A stretch of 64,000 nt of DNA from Mycolicibacterium sphagni (GTDB taxonomy: Bacteria; Actinomycetota; Actinomycetes; Mycobacteriales; Mycobacteriaceae): contig NZ_NOZR01000004.1 of NCBI RefSeq assembly GCF_002250655.1, positions 1 through 64,000 on the forward strand, written 5' to 3'. A model generated the notes under the pieces. That model was not told the origin of the DNA, made no database searches, and saw only the letters and a program-made list of their open reading frames with translations. A program made the position numbers and the translations under genes. Below, one piece after another: positions 35,839-45,536 of the stretch (position 1 is the stretch's first letter; each line of letters starts with the position of its first letter).

Positions 35839-36318
35839 CTATTCTCGGCCGGACGCGCGCTCGGCGCGCATTTTGGCGAACCGGTCGGACAGCCTTCGCA
35901 TGCGGATCATCAGCGAGGCGGGCGGGCTGAGCGTCGCGTCCAGATAGGCGGCCAGATCTGCCTGGGCGACGCCGATGCGGGAGGCGAATTCTGGAATGGC
36001 CAGGCCGGACCTGTCGAGCAGCAGTCGCACGTGGCGAGCCGCCTCGGCCCGCTCGTTGGCCTCGAGGTGACCGCGCGCCCGGGTCAGCACCTCCGAGAGA
36101 GCTTTGGAGATGCCGTAGGGCTGCGAATGTTCGAGCACTTCCTCGACTTGGCGGGCGGTGCGGCCGTACGGGTCCCGTTTGATGGCCACCACGATGCGCT
36201 GCCAGACCGTGATGTCACCGGTTTCCAGCGCCTCGCGAATCAAAGCAGTAGGCCAGAACTCGACGGGACGGCCGTCGGCGAAGGACTGCGCGGCATCGCG
36301 ATCCGCAGCCACCGTCAC
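35839..36318 (-). CDS. Rv0201c-like conserved protein with C-terminal HTH
   Basis: A 159-residue cytoplasmic protein. The first 100 residues are helical and contain IREALETGDITVWQRIVVAIKRDPYGRTARQVEEVLE in an order typical of this mycobacterial family. The C-terminal part (SGLAIPEFASRIGVAQADLAAYLDATLSPP) looks like an XRE-type helix-turn-helix. The GTG at 36318 has GGAGGCGA upstream and overlaps the mmpL11 stop. It may be a regulator, but no target is evident. It is conserved next to mmpL11, so a link to haem or lipid export is possible. Confidence 0.72.
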   Translation of the reverse strand: MTVAADRDAAQSFADGRPVEFWPTALIREALETGDITVWQRIVVAIKRDPYGRTARQVEEVLEHSQPYGISKALSEVLTRARGHLEANERAEAARHVRLLLDRSGLAIPEFASRIGVAQADLAAYLDATLSPPASLMIRMRRLSDRFAKMRAERASGRE

Positions 36319-39266
36319 CTCGCCTCCTCCAGGATCGCCACCGCCACCGAAAGGCAACGCTGCCTGATCCGCTCCCATTCGGCTGCCCCTTGCGGTCCTG
36401 CCCACCGCTCGTCGTCGCCGACGGCGGAGGGGTTGGGATCGGCGAGCCGACGTACCAACTGGGTTGTCACCCATTGTCGCTTAGATTGTCCAGAACAGTA
36501 ATACCGGTCCATACTCGCGAGTACCACCGCAGCGGCCTCGGTATCCATCACAGTGACCAGATCGGCGAACTCGGCGAAGTCCGCCCGGCTGTTGCGGCAC
36601 ATGATCAGATAAGCCTGCATGCGCAGGGTCTCGGCGCAGGTCGGGATCTGCAGCCGGTCACCGGTGGGCAGCTGGACGTTGGTGGTCTCCACCGGGCTGA
36701 GCCGCTCGACCGTCGGGTCAGTGATGTCGGCCCCGGTTTCCAGGGCGTCCAGCGCGATCGCCAGCCGGCCCCGCCACATCGTCACCGGGTGCACGGGCCG
36801 GGGCACCGTCCTGCCGTTGCGGTAGCCGCGGATCAGCTTGACGGTCGCGGTGGTGCTCACCCCGACCCGGACAGGTCCGACGCGGACAGGATGCGGAGCG
36901 CTGGCGTCGTCGCTGCCCTTCACCTTGCCGGCGAGGTCGTTGCAGCCGCTGAACGCCAGCGGGTCGGCCACACTGACCGCGTCGGGCGCCAGGTTCTTCA
37001 GCCGGGCCGCCCCCTTGACCACCATCTTCAGATCCGCGGTCGGCGGCACCAGTGCGGAGATGTCGTCGGGGATGACGACGAGGTCGCCGAGGTCGACCTT
37101 GGGCAGCGGCTTCTCGAAGTCGACCGACGGCAGGATCCGGGCCAGCCAGGCGGGCAGCCACCAGTTCCATTGGTCGAACATCGCCATCAGGGCGGGCACC
37201 AGGACCAGCCGGACGATGGTGGCGTCCACCGCGATCGCCACCGCGCAGGCCACCCCGAGCTCGGCGACCAGCGGCATGCCGGCGAACGCGAATCCGGTGA
37301 ATACCGCGATCATGATCAGCGCGGCGCTGGTGATCGTGCGCGCGCTGGTGGCCACCCCGTAGGCGACGGCGTCGCGGGTGTCGCCCGCCTGCAGGTAGCG
37401 CTCCCGGATACGAGTGAGCAGGAAGATCTCGTAGTCCATCGACAGGCCGAACGTCATCGCCAGCACCAGCGGCGGGATCGTGCTGTCGATCGAGGTGATC
37501 TTCTCGAAGCCCAGCCCCTCCAGCCAGCCCCACTGGAACACCATCACCAGGCTGCCGTACGCGGCGGCGACAGACAGCACCGTCATCAACACGCCCTTGA
37601 ACGCCAGAAACACCGACCGCACCGAGATCAGCAGCATGACGAACGCGATCAGCGCGACGAATACGAACACCAGCGGCTGGGTCTGCGACACCCGGTCGTC
37701 GAAGTCTTTGATCAACGCCGTGGGACCACCGACGTCGACCTGCACGCCGGACGCCGCGGGCAGCCTGGGCAGGTGCGATCGCATCCAGTCGATGGCGTTG
37801 CGTGCGCCGATGTCCTCGGGGTCAACCGAGAGCACCGCGGAGAGCAGTGCGCTGCCGTTGTTATCGGCGAACGCCGGCTTGGAGACCGAGACGACGTCGG
37901 GCGCCTTCGACATCTCGGTGCTGATCGCTTCGAGCCCGGCGGAGTTCTTGGGATCGGATGCGCCGCCGCCCGGGAACGTGACCAGCACCCTGACCGGGCC
38001 CAGTGCGCCGGGTCCCAACGCTTCGGCGGCCGCGGCCACTCCGCCGCGGATCTCGTGGGACGACTTGAACTGCCGCTGCATGCTGTTGCCCAGCACCATC
38101 GAGAATGCGGGTGCGGCCATCAACAACAAGACCAGCGTCGCCGCCAGCGCCGACAGCCAGGGCCTGCGCATGACCTCGCCGACCCAGCGGGTCCAGAACC
38201 GCGACTGGGTGGCCTCCACGCGCCTCGACCATTGCAGCAGTGGGGAACGTTTGGCGACCGGTCGCCCGAACGTGGCCAGCACGGCCGGGGTCAATGTGGT
38301 CGACGTCAGTACCGCGATGGCGACAGCGAGGATGGCGCCGGTGGCCATCGAACGCAGCACCGGGGTGTTGATCAGGTAGATGCCCGTCAGCGAGGCGATG
38401 ACGGTCAGACCTGACAACACCACCGCCAGGCCCGACGTTGCCATGGCCGCGTCGGCCGCCTGCTTCGGGTCGCGTCCGGCGCGCAGTTCTTCCCGGAAAC
38501 GCATGAGGATGAACAGCGAATAGTCAACGGCCAGTGCGATACCGAACATCGACACCGTCGACGTGACGAATACCGACATGGTCGTGACGGTCGACAACAG
38601 GTAGACCACGCCCATCGTCACCACGACGGTGCACAGCGCCAGCACCAGCGGGACCGCGGCGGCCGCCAGCGAGCCGAACACCGCGAGCAGCACAATCAGG
38701 ACGATCGGCAGGTTCCAGCGCTCGGCTTCGGCGATGTCGTGCTTGGTGCTGGTCTGGGCGGCGGCGCCGAGGGCGCCCTGGCCGATGACGTAGAGCTTGA
38801 CCCGCCCGTCCCGGATCTGGCCGGGCTGGTCACCGGTGATGCCGACCTTCTGGCGCAACTGACGTGCGACGTCCACCGCGCCGGTGTTGTGAAAGTCCAG
38901 CCGCAGCGACACCACGTAGGGCTTGTCCGGGGCGGGCGCCGGCTGGGCGGGGTTGGGCACCACCACGACGCTGGGGGTCTGCTTTGCCACCTGCTCCAAC
39001 TGGGCGACGGCGGCGTTCATGTCGTCGTAGCTGGCGTCGGCGCGGGGTGCCGCGACCAGAGCCAGCGGGGAGGCGCCCTGCTCCGGGAAGTGATCTTCCA
39101 GTTGATACTGCACATTCAGCGACTGCGAGCCGGCCACGTCGAAGCCGCCACCGGTGAGATGGTTGGACTGGGTGAGGGCCAGATAGACGGCCGGCACGAG
39201 GGCCAGCAACCAGCAGGAGAACACCAGCCAGCGGAATCTGCGCAGGTTGCTGCTGAGGCGCATCAT
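36315..39266 (-). CDS. mmpL11: RND transporter MmpL11
   Basis: A 983-residue MmpL-family RND exporter. Two halves each have a periplasmic porter loop and helices with the proton-relay Asp-Tyr pairs: IALAVDYSLFILMRFREEL in TM4 and MTFGLSMDYEIFLLTRIRERY in TM10. The C-terminal cytoplasmic part (about 200 residues) is rich in Arg/Ala. In M. tuberculosis MmpL11 (Rv0202c) exports long-chain wax esters and mycolate-containing lipids and has been tied to haem uptake together with Rv0203, which is divergent, as here. Start ATG 39266 or 39263. Confidence 0.92.
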   Translation of the reverse strand: MMRLSSNLRRFRWLVFSCWLLALVPAVYLALTQSNHLTGGGFDVAGSQSLNVQYQLEDHFPEQGASPLALVAAPRADASYDDMNAAVAQLEQVAKQTPSVVVVPNPAQPAPAPDKPYVVSLRLDFHNTGAVDVARQLRQKVGITGDQPGQIRDGRVKLYVIGQGALGAAAQTSTKHDIAEAERWNLPIVLIVLLAVFGSLAAAAVPLVLALCTVVVTMGVVYLLSTVTTMSVFVTSTVSMFGIALAVDYSLFILMRFREELRAGRDPKQAADAAMATSGLAVVLSGLTVIASLTGIYLINTPVLRSMATGAILAVAIAVLTSTTLTPAVLATFGRPVAKRSPLLQWSRRVEATQSRFWTRWVGEVMRRPWLSALAATLVLLLMAAPAFSMVLGNSMQRQFKSSHEIRGGVAAAAEALGPGALGPVRVLVTFPGGGASDPKNSAGLEAISTEMSKAPDVVSVSKPAFADNNGSALLSAVLSVDPEDIGARNAIDWMRSHLPRLPAASGVQVDVGGPTALIKDFDDRVSQTQPLVFVFVALIAFVMLLISVRSVFLAFKGVLMTVLSVAAAYGSLVMVFQWGWLEGLGFEKITSIDSTIPPLVLAMTFGLSMDYEIFLLTRIRERYLQAGDTRDAVAYGVATSARTITSAALIMIAVFTGFAFAGMPLVAELGVACAVAIAVDATIVRLVLVPALMAMFDQWNWWLPAWLARILPSVDFEKPLPKVDLGDLVVIPDDISALVPPTADLKMVVKGAARLKNLAPDAVSVADPLAFSGCNDLAGKVKGSDDASAPHPVRVGPVRVGVSTTATVKLIRGYRNGRTVPRPVHPVTMWRGRLAIALDALETGADITDPTVERLSPVETTNVQLPTGDRLQIPTCAETLRMQAYLIMCRNSRADFAEFADLVTVMDTEAAAVVLASMDRYYCSGQSKRQWVTTQLVRRLADPNPSAVGDDERWAGPQGAAEWERIRQRCLSVAVAILEEAR

Positions 39267-39376
39267 GAACTGCTGGATGTCGATCTCCCCGCATTCTCCC
39301 CGCGCTATTTGGGAGCGAGCGTACCGCAGATAGCTGTGCGGTGACCTGCCGTGATCGGCGGTCTTAGCTGGATTGA

Positions 39377-39393
39377 GACCTGTTGAGCAGGTC
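39377..39393. promoter_or_regulatory. hairpin in mmpL11/haemophore divergent region
   Basis: GACCTG-TTGAG-CAGGTC is a perfect 6-bp stem about 110 nt upstream of mmpL11 and 140 nt upstream of the haemophore gene. It could be a regulator site shared by both. No IdeR iron-box sequence was recognised in this 266-nt spacer. Confidence 0.35.
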
Positions 39394-39480
39394 CTTGTTA
39401 CCGACGCTGAAGTGGAGGCCCGCCGCGGCCGATGGCAGGATGTGCTCTGGCCATGTATCCGGGTCGGGGAATTAGCCGGG

Positions 39481-39497
39481 CCGCAGCCGCGCTGCGG
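39481..39497. promoter_or_regulatory. inverted repeat upstream of first haemophore gene
   Basis: CCGCAGC-CGC-GCTGCGG forms a perfect 7-bp stem, ending 35 nt before the ATG at 39533. Either an operator or a structured 5' leader. Confidence 0.35.
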
Positions 39498-39532
39498 TGC
39501 GGCTCGTTGTCAGCGAACCCGAGGAGTCCGAA

Positions 39533-40069
39533 ATGTCCGCGTCCACCATCTCGACGATCGCGGGCATACGCCGCGGCTTGTGCGCAGTGCTCGCCGCCAC
39601 GGCCGCCGGCGGGGCTGCCGCGTTTGCGCTGTCGTCGTCGCCGGCGACCGCCGCCACGGATCCCTGCGCCGCCGGCTCGATCGCCAAGACCGTCGGCACG
39701 GTGGCCACCAACACCGGGACCTACCTGGACAGCCACCCACAGACCAACCAGGCGCTGACGACGATCTCCCAGCAGCAGGCCGGCCCGCAAACCTTGGCGT
39801 CGTTGAAGACGTATTTCGACGCCAATCCCGACGCGGCCAAGGATCTCCAGACCATCCAGCAGCCACTGACGAGTCTGTCCACCCAATGCAAGTTGCCGGT
39901 GAGCCTGCCGCAGCTGCTCGGCGTGCTGCAGTCGGCGCAGGCCGGCGGGCTGCCGGGAACCGCGGCAGGTGCGCTCGCCGGCGCGACGGGCGCGCAGCAG
40001 GTCGCAGGCACCCAAATCCCGCTGGTCGCAGGCCCGTTACCAGGGCCGGCCACGATCAGTACGCGCTGA
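39533..40069 (+). CDS. secreted haem-binding protein (Rv0203-like haemophore)
   Basis: A 178-residue exported protein with a signal peptide (cleavage near ATAAT, about residue 42), then a haemophore domain with two Cys (DPCAAGS and STQCKLP) and helices GTYLDSHPQTNQAL and KTYFDANPDAAKDLQTI. It continues into a Gly/Ala/Pro-rich tail of about 60 residues not present in the next paralogue. GAGGAG precedes the ATG. Divergent from mmpL11, as Rv0203 is from Rv0202c. Extracellular haem capture and transfer to MmpL proteins is the known role of Rv0203. Confidence 0.85.
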   Translation: MSASTISTIAGIRRGLCAVLAATAAGGAAAFALSSSPATAATDPCAAGSIAKTVGTVATNTGTYLDSHPQTNQALTTISQQQAGPQTLASLKTYFDANPDAAKDLQTIQQPLTSLSTQCKLPVSLPQLLGVLQSAQAGGLPGTAAGALAGATGAQQVAGTQIPLVAGPLPGPATISTR

Positions 40070-40235
40070 CCGACGCGACGTCGAAGCCCTCGAGAAAGGG
40101 GCCTGACCAGCTGCGTCGGAACATTCTCACGATTGGTTAAGCTCAAGGCGCGAAAGTCTGCAGCAATTCTGCTTAGCTTTCTCCTGTCAGTAGCCGTTAC
40201 TGGCACGGCTTCTCCCCACGCTAAGGAGTCCGAGC

Positions 40236-40607
40236 ATGTTGGTAAATGCCCGTCTTGCCCGTCGCGCGGTCGTCGGAGTGATCGGCACGGGCGCGGTCGC
40301 CGGCGCGATCCTGGTTGGCGCGGCACCATCCGCACTGGCCGATCCGCCGCCGAACTGCACCGCTGCCGACCTCGCCGGGGTCGCGGCAGGTGTGTCCGCC
40401 GCGACGTCGGCCTACCTGTTCACGCATCCGGACGTCAACGCGTTCTTCACCGGCCTGGAGGGTGCACCGCGCGACACCATCCGGACCCAGGTGAAGCAGT
40501 ATCTGGACTACAACCCCTCGGTGAAGGCCGACCTGCAGGGCATTCGCCAGCCGCTGGTCGATCTGAAGAACCGCTGCGGTACCAGTCCCGCCGCACCTGT
40601 CTCCTAA
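40236..40607 (+). CDS. second secreted haem-binding protein
   Basis: A 123-residue paralogue with a signal peptide (cleavage near ALADP, about residue 36) and two Cys residues (PPNCTAAD, KNRCGTS). The helices ATSAYLFTHPDVNAFFTGL and VKQYLDYNPSVKADLQGIRQPL align with those of the gene at 39533. Even the ribosome-binding site region (AAGGAGTCCGAGC before ATG) resembles that of the first copy (GAGGAGTCCGAA), which points to a tandem duplication. Its stop lies 6 nt before a response-regulator gene. Confidence 0.84.
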   Translation: MLVNARLARRAVVGVIGTGAVAGAILVGAAPSALADPPPNCTAADLAGVAAGVSAATSAYLFTHPDVNAFFTGLEGAPRDTIRTQVKQYLDYNPSVKADLQGIRQPLVDLKNRCGTSPAAPVS

Positions 40608-40613
40608 GCCACG

Positions 40614-41333
40614 GTGCGGGTAGGACAGCAGCCCGCGCAGGAAGGCGCCGGCCGCACCGTCCTGATGGTCGATGACGACCCGGATGTCCGGACTTCGGTC
40701 GCACGCGGTTTGCGGCATTCGGGATTCGACGTCCGGGTCGCGGCGACTGGCAAGGAAGCGTTGCGGCTGTTGGCGAACGAGAGCCACGACGCGCTGGTGC
40801 TCGACGTCCAGATGCCTGAGCTCGACGGCGTGGCGGTGGTGACCGCGCTGCGCGCGCTGGGCAATGACATTCCGATCTGCGTGCTGTCGGCGCGAGACAC
40901 GGTCAACGACCGCATCGCCGGTCTGGAAGCCGGGGCCGACGACTATCTGACGAAGCCCTTCGATCTGGGCGAGCTGGTGGCGCGGCTGCACGCGCTGCTG
41001 CGGCGCGCGGCCAATTCCAGTGAGGGCTCCGACGCGGTGACTATCGGGCCGCTCACGATCGACACCGCTCGGCGGCTGGTCTTCGTGAACGGCGACCGGA
41101 TCGAGCTGACCAAGCGTGAGTTCGACCTGCTGGCCGTGCTGGCCGAGAATTCCGGTGTGGTGCTGTCCCGCCAGCGACTCCTGGAGTTGGTGTGGGGCTA
41201 CGACTTTGACGTCGACACGAACGTGGCCGACGTGTTCATCAGCTATCTGCGCCGGAAACTGGAACGCGAGGGTGTGCCGCGCGTGATCCACACCGTGCGC
41301 GGAATCGGGTACGTGCTCCGGTCGGAGCCCTGA
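40614..41333 (+). CDS. OmpR-family response regulator (PrrA-like)
   Basis: A 239-residue two-domain regulator: a receiver domain (residues about 15-125) with acidic pocket Asp20/Asp21, phosphoacceptor Asp64 in [12 protein letters not shown] and the Lys in YLTKPF, then an OmpR winged helix (about 140-235) with [30 protein letters not shown]. It closely resembles PrrA, but the position after haem-binding genes is not that of the main prrAB locus. The GTG is 6 nt after the haemophore stop; no strong ribosome-binding site is visible, consistent with coupling. Confidence 0.88.
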   Translation: MRVGQQPAQEGAGRTVLMVDDDPDVRTSVARGLRHSGFDVRVAATGKEALRLLANESHDALVLDVQMPELDGVAVVTALRALGNDIPICVLSARDTVNDRIAGLEAGADDYLTKPFDLGELVARLHALLRRAANSSEGSDAVTIGPLTIDTARRLVFVNGDRIELTKREFDLLAVLAENSGVVLSRQRLLELVWGYDFDVDTNVADVFISYLRRKLEREGVPRVIHTVRGIGYVLRSEP

Positions 41334-41340
41334 GCCCCCT

Positions 41341-42675
41341 GTGACTTGGCTGGGCCGTAGCCTTTCTCTCCGCGTCCGGGTCGCCCTGGCCGCGGCCTTG
41401 GCCGCCGCCATCGTGGTGGCCCTGCTCGCGGCGGTGACGTCGGTGGTGCTGGCGAACAACGATGAGGCGCAACTGGATCGGCGGCTGGACTCGATCGTCG
41501 AGGCCAGCATGTATCCCGAGGAGTTGCAGGACCCCGGCCACGGGGTGCTCAACACCGGGCGGTCGCGGTCCACCGGCCAGGTGGTTTTCCAGCGCGGATT
41601 CCAGCTGCCCCCGCTGCCGCCGGGAACGGCAACGGTCACGGTCAACGGCGTCGACTACCGGGTGCGCACGGTGACTGTCGAACAGGGCGGCGGCATCCTG
41701 GTCTCGGTGGGTATCCGCGCGGACAGTATCTTGTTGAGCCGCGCCCGAATTCCGCTGTACGGATTTATCGGCGCGCTGGCCGTGCTGGTGGCCGCCAGCT
41801 TGGGCTGGATGCTGGCGGGGCCGGCTATCCGGCCGCTGCTGCGGCTCACCGAACAGACCAGACGGCTGGGCAAGGGCAGTGACCAGATGGATCCGGTGCA
41901 CGGCGCCAGGGAAGCCGAGGACCTGTCGGAGGCCATGGTCGCCATGCTGCACCGGCTGGCGGAAGCCCAACTGGCGACGACGAATTCGCTGCAGGCCGCC
42001 CAGGATTTCGCGGCCAACGCCGCGCATGAACTGCGTACGCCGCTGACCGCGATGCGGGCGGATCTGGACACCCTGCGCATCCACGATCTGCCGGCCGAGG
42101 AGCGCGCCGAGGTGGTGGGTGACCTGGCCCGGGCGCAGCGCCGCGTCGAGGCGATCATCACCGCACTGGGGCAATTGGCGTCCGGGCAGCTGGCTCGCAA
42201 CGAGGACCGGGAGCAGATCGACGTCGCCGAGATGCTCGACCGGGTGGCCCGCGAGAACGTCCGCTCCGGTGCGGTCGAGATCATCGTCGAGGCCGACGAG
42301 GCCGGCACTGTGTGGGGCTGGCCGGCCGGTTTGCGGCTGGCGGTGGACAACCTGGTGCGCAATGCGGTCACCCACGGCGAGGCCAGCCGCATCGTGCTGC
42401 GGGCACACCGTCAGGAACCGTGGTTGTTCATCACCGTCGACGACAACGGCCGTGGTTTGCCGGCCGAGGAACACCGAAAAGTGTTGGGGCGCTTCGCGCG
42501 TGGTAGTACCGCCACAGCGGGCGGCTCAGGTCTGGGTCTGGCGCTGGTGGCGCAGCAGGCGGCCCTGCACGGCGGTGGCATCGAGCTCTCCGACGGTCCG
42601 CTGGGTGGGTTGCGTGCCGTCCTGGCGGTGTCGACCGCCCCGGAGCCCGTCGCCCTGACGCGGCAGCAGCCCTAG
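41341..42675 (+). CDS. sensor histidine kinase (PrrB-like)
   Basis: A 444-residue membrane sensor kinase. TM1 is at about residues 13-37, a periplasmic sensor of about 100 residues follows, TM2 at about 140-160, then HAMP, HisKA with His229 in FAANAAHELRTPL, and an HATPase domain (DNLVRNAVTHGEA, VDDNGRGLPAEE, GGSGLGLALV). It starts 7 nt after the response regulator stop, so the pair is co-expressed. The stimulus is unknown; linkage to haem-binding genes suggests haem or envelope status. Confidence 0.88.
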   Translation: MTWLGRSLSLRVRVALAAALAAAIVVALLAAVTSVVLANNDEAQLDRRLDSIVEASMYPEELQDPGHGVLNTGRSRSTGQVVFQRGFQLPPLPPGTATVTVNGVDYRVRTVTVEQGGGILVSVGIRADSILLSRARIPLYGFIGALAVLVAASLGWMLAGPAIRPLLRLTEQTRRLGKGSDQMDPVHGAREAEDLSEAMVAMLHRLAEAQLATTNSLQAAQDFAANAAHELRTPLTAMRADLDTLRIHDLPAEERAEVVGDLARAQRRVEAIITALGQLASGQLARNEDREQIDVAEMLDRVARENVRSGAVEIIVEADEAGTVWGWPAGLRLAVDNLVRNAVTHGEASRIVLRAHRQEPWLFITVDDNGRGLPAEEHRKVLGRFARGSTATAGGSGLGLALVAQQAALHGGGIELSDGPLGGLRAVLAVSTAPEPVALTRQQP

Positions 42676-43049
42676 CCGTTGCGCTTGCGCGCCAGCACGG
42701 CCAGCCCCCGCCAGCTCAGTAGCAACAGTGCGGTCACCACCGACGCGACGATGATGAAGCTGGCCGCGACTCCCTGAGAACTGGCCTTGCGCAACAACAT
42801 TCCGACGACGACCGTAGCCAGCCAGACGGTGACCCCGGTGGGCGCGATCGCGGTCGGGGCTCGCCAGCCTCGGGAGAGCACCCAGCCGATCAGGGTGCCG
42901 GACAAGAACGGCCACGCGGTCTCGGCGAGTCCGTCGAGCGTCAGTCCCTCCGCGTGGCTGCGGCGACCGATCGCGCAGAACACCACCACGCAGACGATGT
43001 CACCGGCCAGCGCGAGCGCCGCAGGCCGGGTGTCGGTACGAGCTGCCAT
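42672..43049 (-). CDS. DUF3054 membrane protein
   Basis: A 125-residue protein with four hydrophobic helices (ALALAGDIVCVVVFCAIGRRSHAEG, AWPFLSGTLIGWVLS, VTVWLATVVVGMLLR, VTALLLLSWRGLAVL). The FCAIGRRSHAEG pattern is the DUF3054 signature. Function unknown. The ATG at 43049 is preferred over a TTG four codons earlier, though both are possible. Its stop shares CTAG with the histidine kinase stop. Confidence 0.82.
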   Translation of the reverse strand: MAARTDTRPAALALAGDIVCVVVFCAIGRRSHAEGLTLDGLAETAWPFLSGTLIGWVLSRGWRAPTAIAPTGVTVWLATVVVGMLLRKASSQGVAASFIIVASVVTALLLLSWRGLAVLARKRNG

Positions 43050-43067
43050 CCTCGGATCCAAGCACAG

Positions 43068-44246
43068 TCAGCCGGCGGCGTCGTCGTCCGAGTGAGGGCA
43101 CGGCGGCGGCAGCGGGCCCTGCAGCGCCGTGTTGGCCGGATCCTCGAGTGCCTCGACGGCCTGCTCCCGTTCGGCCGCGGCCGCCTCGTTGGCGACGTCG
43201 TCGGGGTCGAGCGCGCCCTCGGTGCGGAACATGAAGAAGAACACCACCCAGCCGATGGACGAGATGAAGATCCAGCTCGCCAGGCGGTAGATCAGCATCG
43301 CCGAGATCGCGGCAGAGAGCGCCATCCCGCTGGACACCAGACCGGGAACCAGCACGGCCTCCACCACCAGCAGCCCACCGGGCATCAGCGGGATCGACCC
43401 GACGGCGCGGGCGGCCGCGTAGGCGACGGTCAGGCCGGCCAGCGACGGCTTGCCGCCGGCGGCGTAGGCGGCGAAGGCCAGGCACGCCACGTCGCAGATC
43501 CAGTTGAAGAACGACCAGCTGAACGCGACCCCGAGGGTCCGGCGACTCAGGCTGACCGATTCCAGTTGGTTGAGGGTTTCGCGCCACTTCTGTAGGCCGG
43601 TGTCGGCGGGCTTGCCGCGCACGGAGTTGACCCAGCCCAGCACTTTGATGCCGATGCCGTCGATCAGTTCTGGGCGGCTCGCCACCGCCTGGGCGAGTAG
43701 CAGCAGCGCGATGAACCCGCCGAGGGTGAACAGCAGCGAGAACGGATTGTTCTTGGCGCCCAACAGGAATGCGCCGCCGAGACCCAGCAGCGCCAGACCG
43801 ACGACCTGCAGCGCCCCCGACATCACCAGCTGCCAGGACGCGACCACCGGGGAGGCGCCCCAGAGTCGCTGCTGCCGGTAGACGAAAGTGGCCGAGAGCA
43901 CCGGACCACCCGGAATGGTGGTGCTGAGCGCATTACCGGCGTAGAACGCGGCTTCGGAGCGCCACTGGTGGACGATGACCCCGGCCGACCGCAGCAGCGT
44001 GCGCTGGATCTGGGCGAAGCTGTGCATCGACAGCATGGCCGCGGCGATCGCGGCCAGCACCCACCACGCGTTCGCGGTGATCAGGCTCTTCCAGGCTTTG
44101 GCCAGCTGATCCCACACCAGGCTGGCCTCGACGACCAGCACAATCAGCGCGACCGCCAGCACCGCCCAGCGGACCCACCAGTACTTCCCGTGTGCCGGGG
44201 GGTCGTGTTCCTCGCGGGCGGTGTGGACCGGCGCGTCGTGGGACAC
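43068..44246 (-). CDS. YbhN/UPF0104-type membrane protein (Rv0204c-like)
   Basis: A 392-residue integral membrane protein of the lysylphosphatidylglycerol synthetase TM-region/YbhN family, with about eight helices and the conserved segments [23 protein letters not shown] and [22 protein letters not shown]. The C-terminal tail is acidic and cytoplasmic. Family members are thought to flip or move lipids. The GTG at 44246 gives a short cytoplasmic start before TM1. Location between the mmpL11 and mmpL3 loci matches Rv0204c. Confidence 0.82.
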   Translation of the reverse strand: MSHDAPVHTAREEHDPPAHGKYWWVRWAVLAVALIVLVVEASLVWDQLAKAWKSLITANAWWVLAAIAAAMLSMHSFAQIQRTLLRSAGVIVHQWRSEAAFYAGNALSTTIPGGPVLSATFVYRQQRLWGASPVVASWQLVMSGALQVVGLALLGLGGAFLLGAKNNPFSLLFTLGGFIALLLLAQAVASRPELIDGIGIKVLGWVNSVRGKPADTGLQKWRETLNQLESVSLSRRTLGVAFSWSFFNWICDVACLAFAAYAAGGKPSLAGLTVAYAAARAVGSIPLMPGGLLVVEAVLVPGLVSSGMALSAAISAMLIYRLASWIFISSIGWVVFFFMFRTEGALDPDDVANEAAAAEREQAVEALEDPANTALQGPLPPPCPHSDDDAAG

Positions 44247-44312
44247 GCAGTTCAGGGTAACGGTGCAGGCCGGTATCCACGGTGTTCGGCACGGATGCCC
44301 GTCGGTGCCGGT

Positions 44313-44318
44313 TACGCT
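44313..44318 (+). promoter_or_regulatory. -10 box of leaderless AI-2E-family gene promoter
   Basis: TACGCT fits TANNNT and ends 7 nt before the ATG at 44326. Confidence 0.5.
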
Positions 44319-44325
44319 GGGCCGC

Positions 44326-45480
44326 ATGCCGGCGACCCGAACTTCGGACGACGAATCGGTTGATCCCTTCGTCCGCAAAGCGGCAGCGTGGTCATGGCGC
44401 CTCCTGGTGCTCGCGACGGCGATCGTGGCGCTGTTGCTGATTGTGGAACGGCTCCAGGTCATCGTGGTCCCGGTGGCGCTGGCGACCATGCTCGCGGCCT
44501 TGCTGCTGCCCGCCGTCGACTGGCTGGACCGGCGTGGCGCACCGCGCGGTGGTGCGGTGGCCCTGGTGTTGCTCGCCGGCTTCGCGTTGTTCGGCGGGAT
44601 CATGACTTTCGTTGTCAGCCAGTTTGTTTCGGGCCTGCCGGGTCTGGTGGAACAGGTCACGCACAGTATCGACAGTCTGCGCCAGTGGCTCGTCCAGGGG
44701 CCGGCGCACCTGAGCCGCGAGCAGATCGACAACGCCGGCAACACCGCGATCAAGGCGCTGCGCGACAACCAGGAGAAGCTGACCACCGGCGCACTGTCGA
44801 CCGCAGCCACGCTCACCGAGATCATCACCGGCGCACTGCTGGTGTTCTTCACGCTGATCTTCTTGTTGCACGGCGGCCGCAACATCTACAGCTTCGTCAC
44901 CGCGATCGTCCCGTCGGCCACCCGGGAGCGGGTGCGTGACGCCGGGCGCGCCGGCTTCGGATCGCTGATCGGCTACGTGCGAGCAACCTTCCTGGTGGCG
45001 CTCGTGGATGCGGTGGGTATCGGTACGGGTCTGGCGATCATGGGGATCCCCCTGGCGCTACCGCTCGCCTCGCTGGTGTTTCTGGGCGCCTTTATCCCGC
45101 TGGTCGGTGCCGTCATCACCGGATTCCTCGCCGTGGTGGTGGCTCTGCTGGCCAAGGGGCTCGTCTACGCCCTCATCACGCTCGGCCTGATCATCGCCGT
45201 GCAGCAGCTCGAGGCCCACATCCTGCAACCGCTGGTGATGGGTCGCGCGGTGTCGATCCACCCACTGGCGATCGTGCTGGCGATCTCGACCGGCGGCGTG
45301 CTGGCGGGCATCGTCGGGGCACTGTTGGCGGTGCCGCTGGTGGCCTTCCTCAACAGCGCGATCCGGGTGCTGGTGGCCGACAACCCGGCCGAGGAGGCCG
45401 CCGAACTCGAGGCGCTGGACGACGGCGTCGTCATCAATGCCGAACCGGACGTCGTGCCCCCGAAGCGCAAGCACGACTAG
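44326..45480 (+). CDS. AI-2E family transporter (Rv0205-like)
   Basis: A 384-residue membrane protein with about seven helices and the family pattern: two N-terminal helices, a soluble helical stretch (residues about 95-165), then [20 protein letters not shown] and [20 protein letters not shown] with the C-terminal [19 protein letters not shown] motif. Members range from autoinducer-2 exporters to Na+/H+ antiporters; the substrate here is unknown. The ATG follows a TANNNT box. It is convergent with mmpL3. Confidence 0.87.
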   Translation: MPATRTSDDESVDPFVRKAAAWSWRLLVLATAIVALLLIVERLQVIVVPVALATMLAALLLPAVDWLDRRGAPRGGAVALVLLAGFALFGGIMTFVVSQFVSGLPGLVEQVTHSIDSLRQWLVQGPAHLSREQIDNAGNTAIKALRDNQEKLTTGALSTAATLTEIITGALLVFFTLIFLLHGGRNIYSFVTAIVPSATRERVRDAGRAGFGSLIGYVRATFLVALVDAVGIGTGLAIMGIPLALPLASLVFLGAFIPLVGAVITGFLAVVVALLAKGLVYALITLGLIIAVQQLEAHILQPLVMGRAVSIHPLAIVLAISTGGVLAGIVGALLAVPLVAFLNSAIRVLVADNPAEEAAELEALDDGVVINAEPDVVPPKRKHD

Positions 45481-45536
45481 TCGCCGAGGTCGACGAAATG
45501 TCGCGAACCACTGGCCCTTTCGCGCCCGTTTGTCGG

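Noticed and set aside
39267..39532. Search for an IdeR iron box between mmpL11 and the haemophore gene
   Set aside because: No sequence close to TTAGGTTAGGCTAACCTAA was found, so iron regulation through IdeR is not claimed.
43068..44885. Long form of the YbhN-type protein reaching into the AI-2E gene
   Set aside because: The first 210 residues are antisense to the transporter gene; the GTG at 44246 gives a normal family length.
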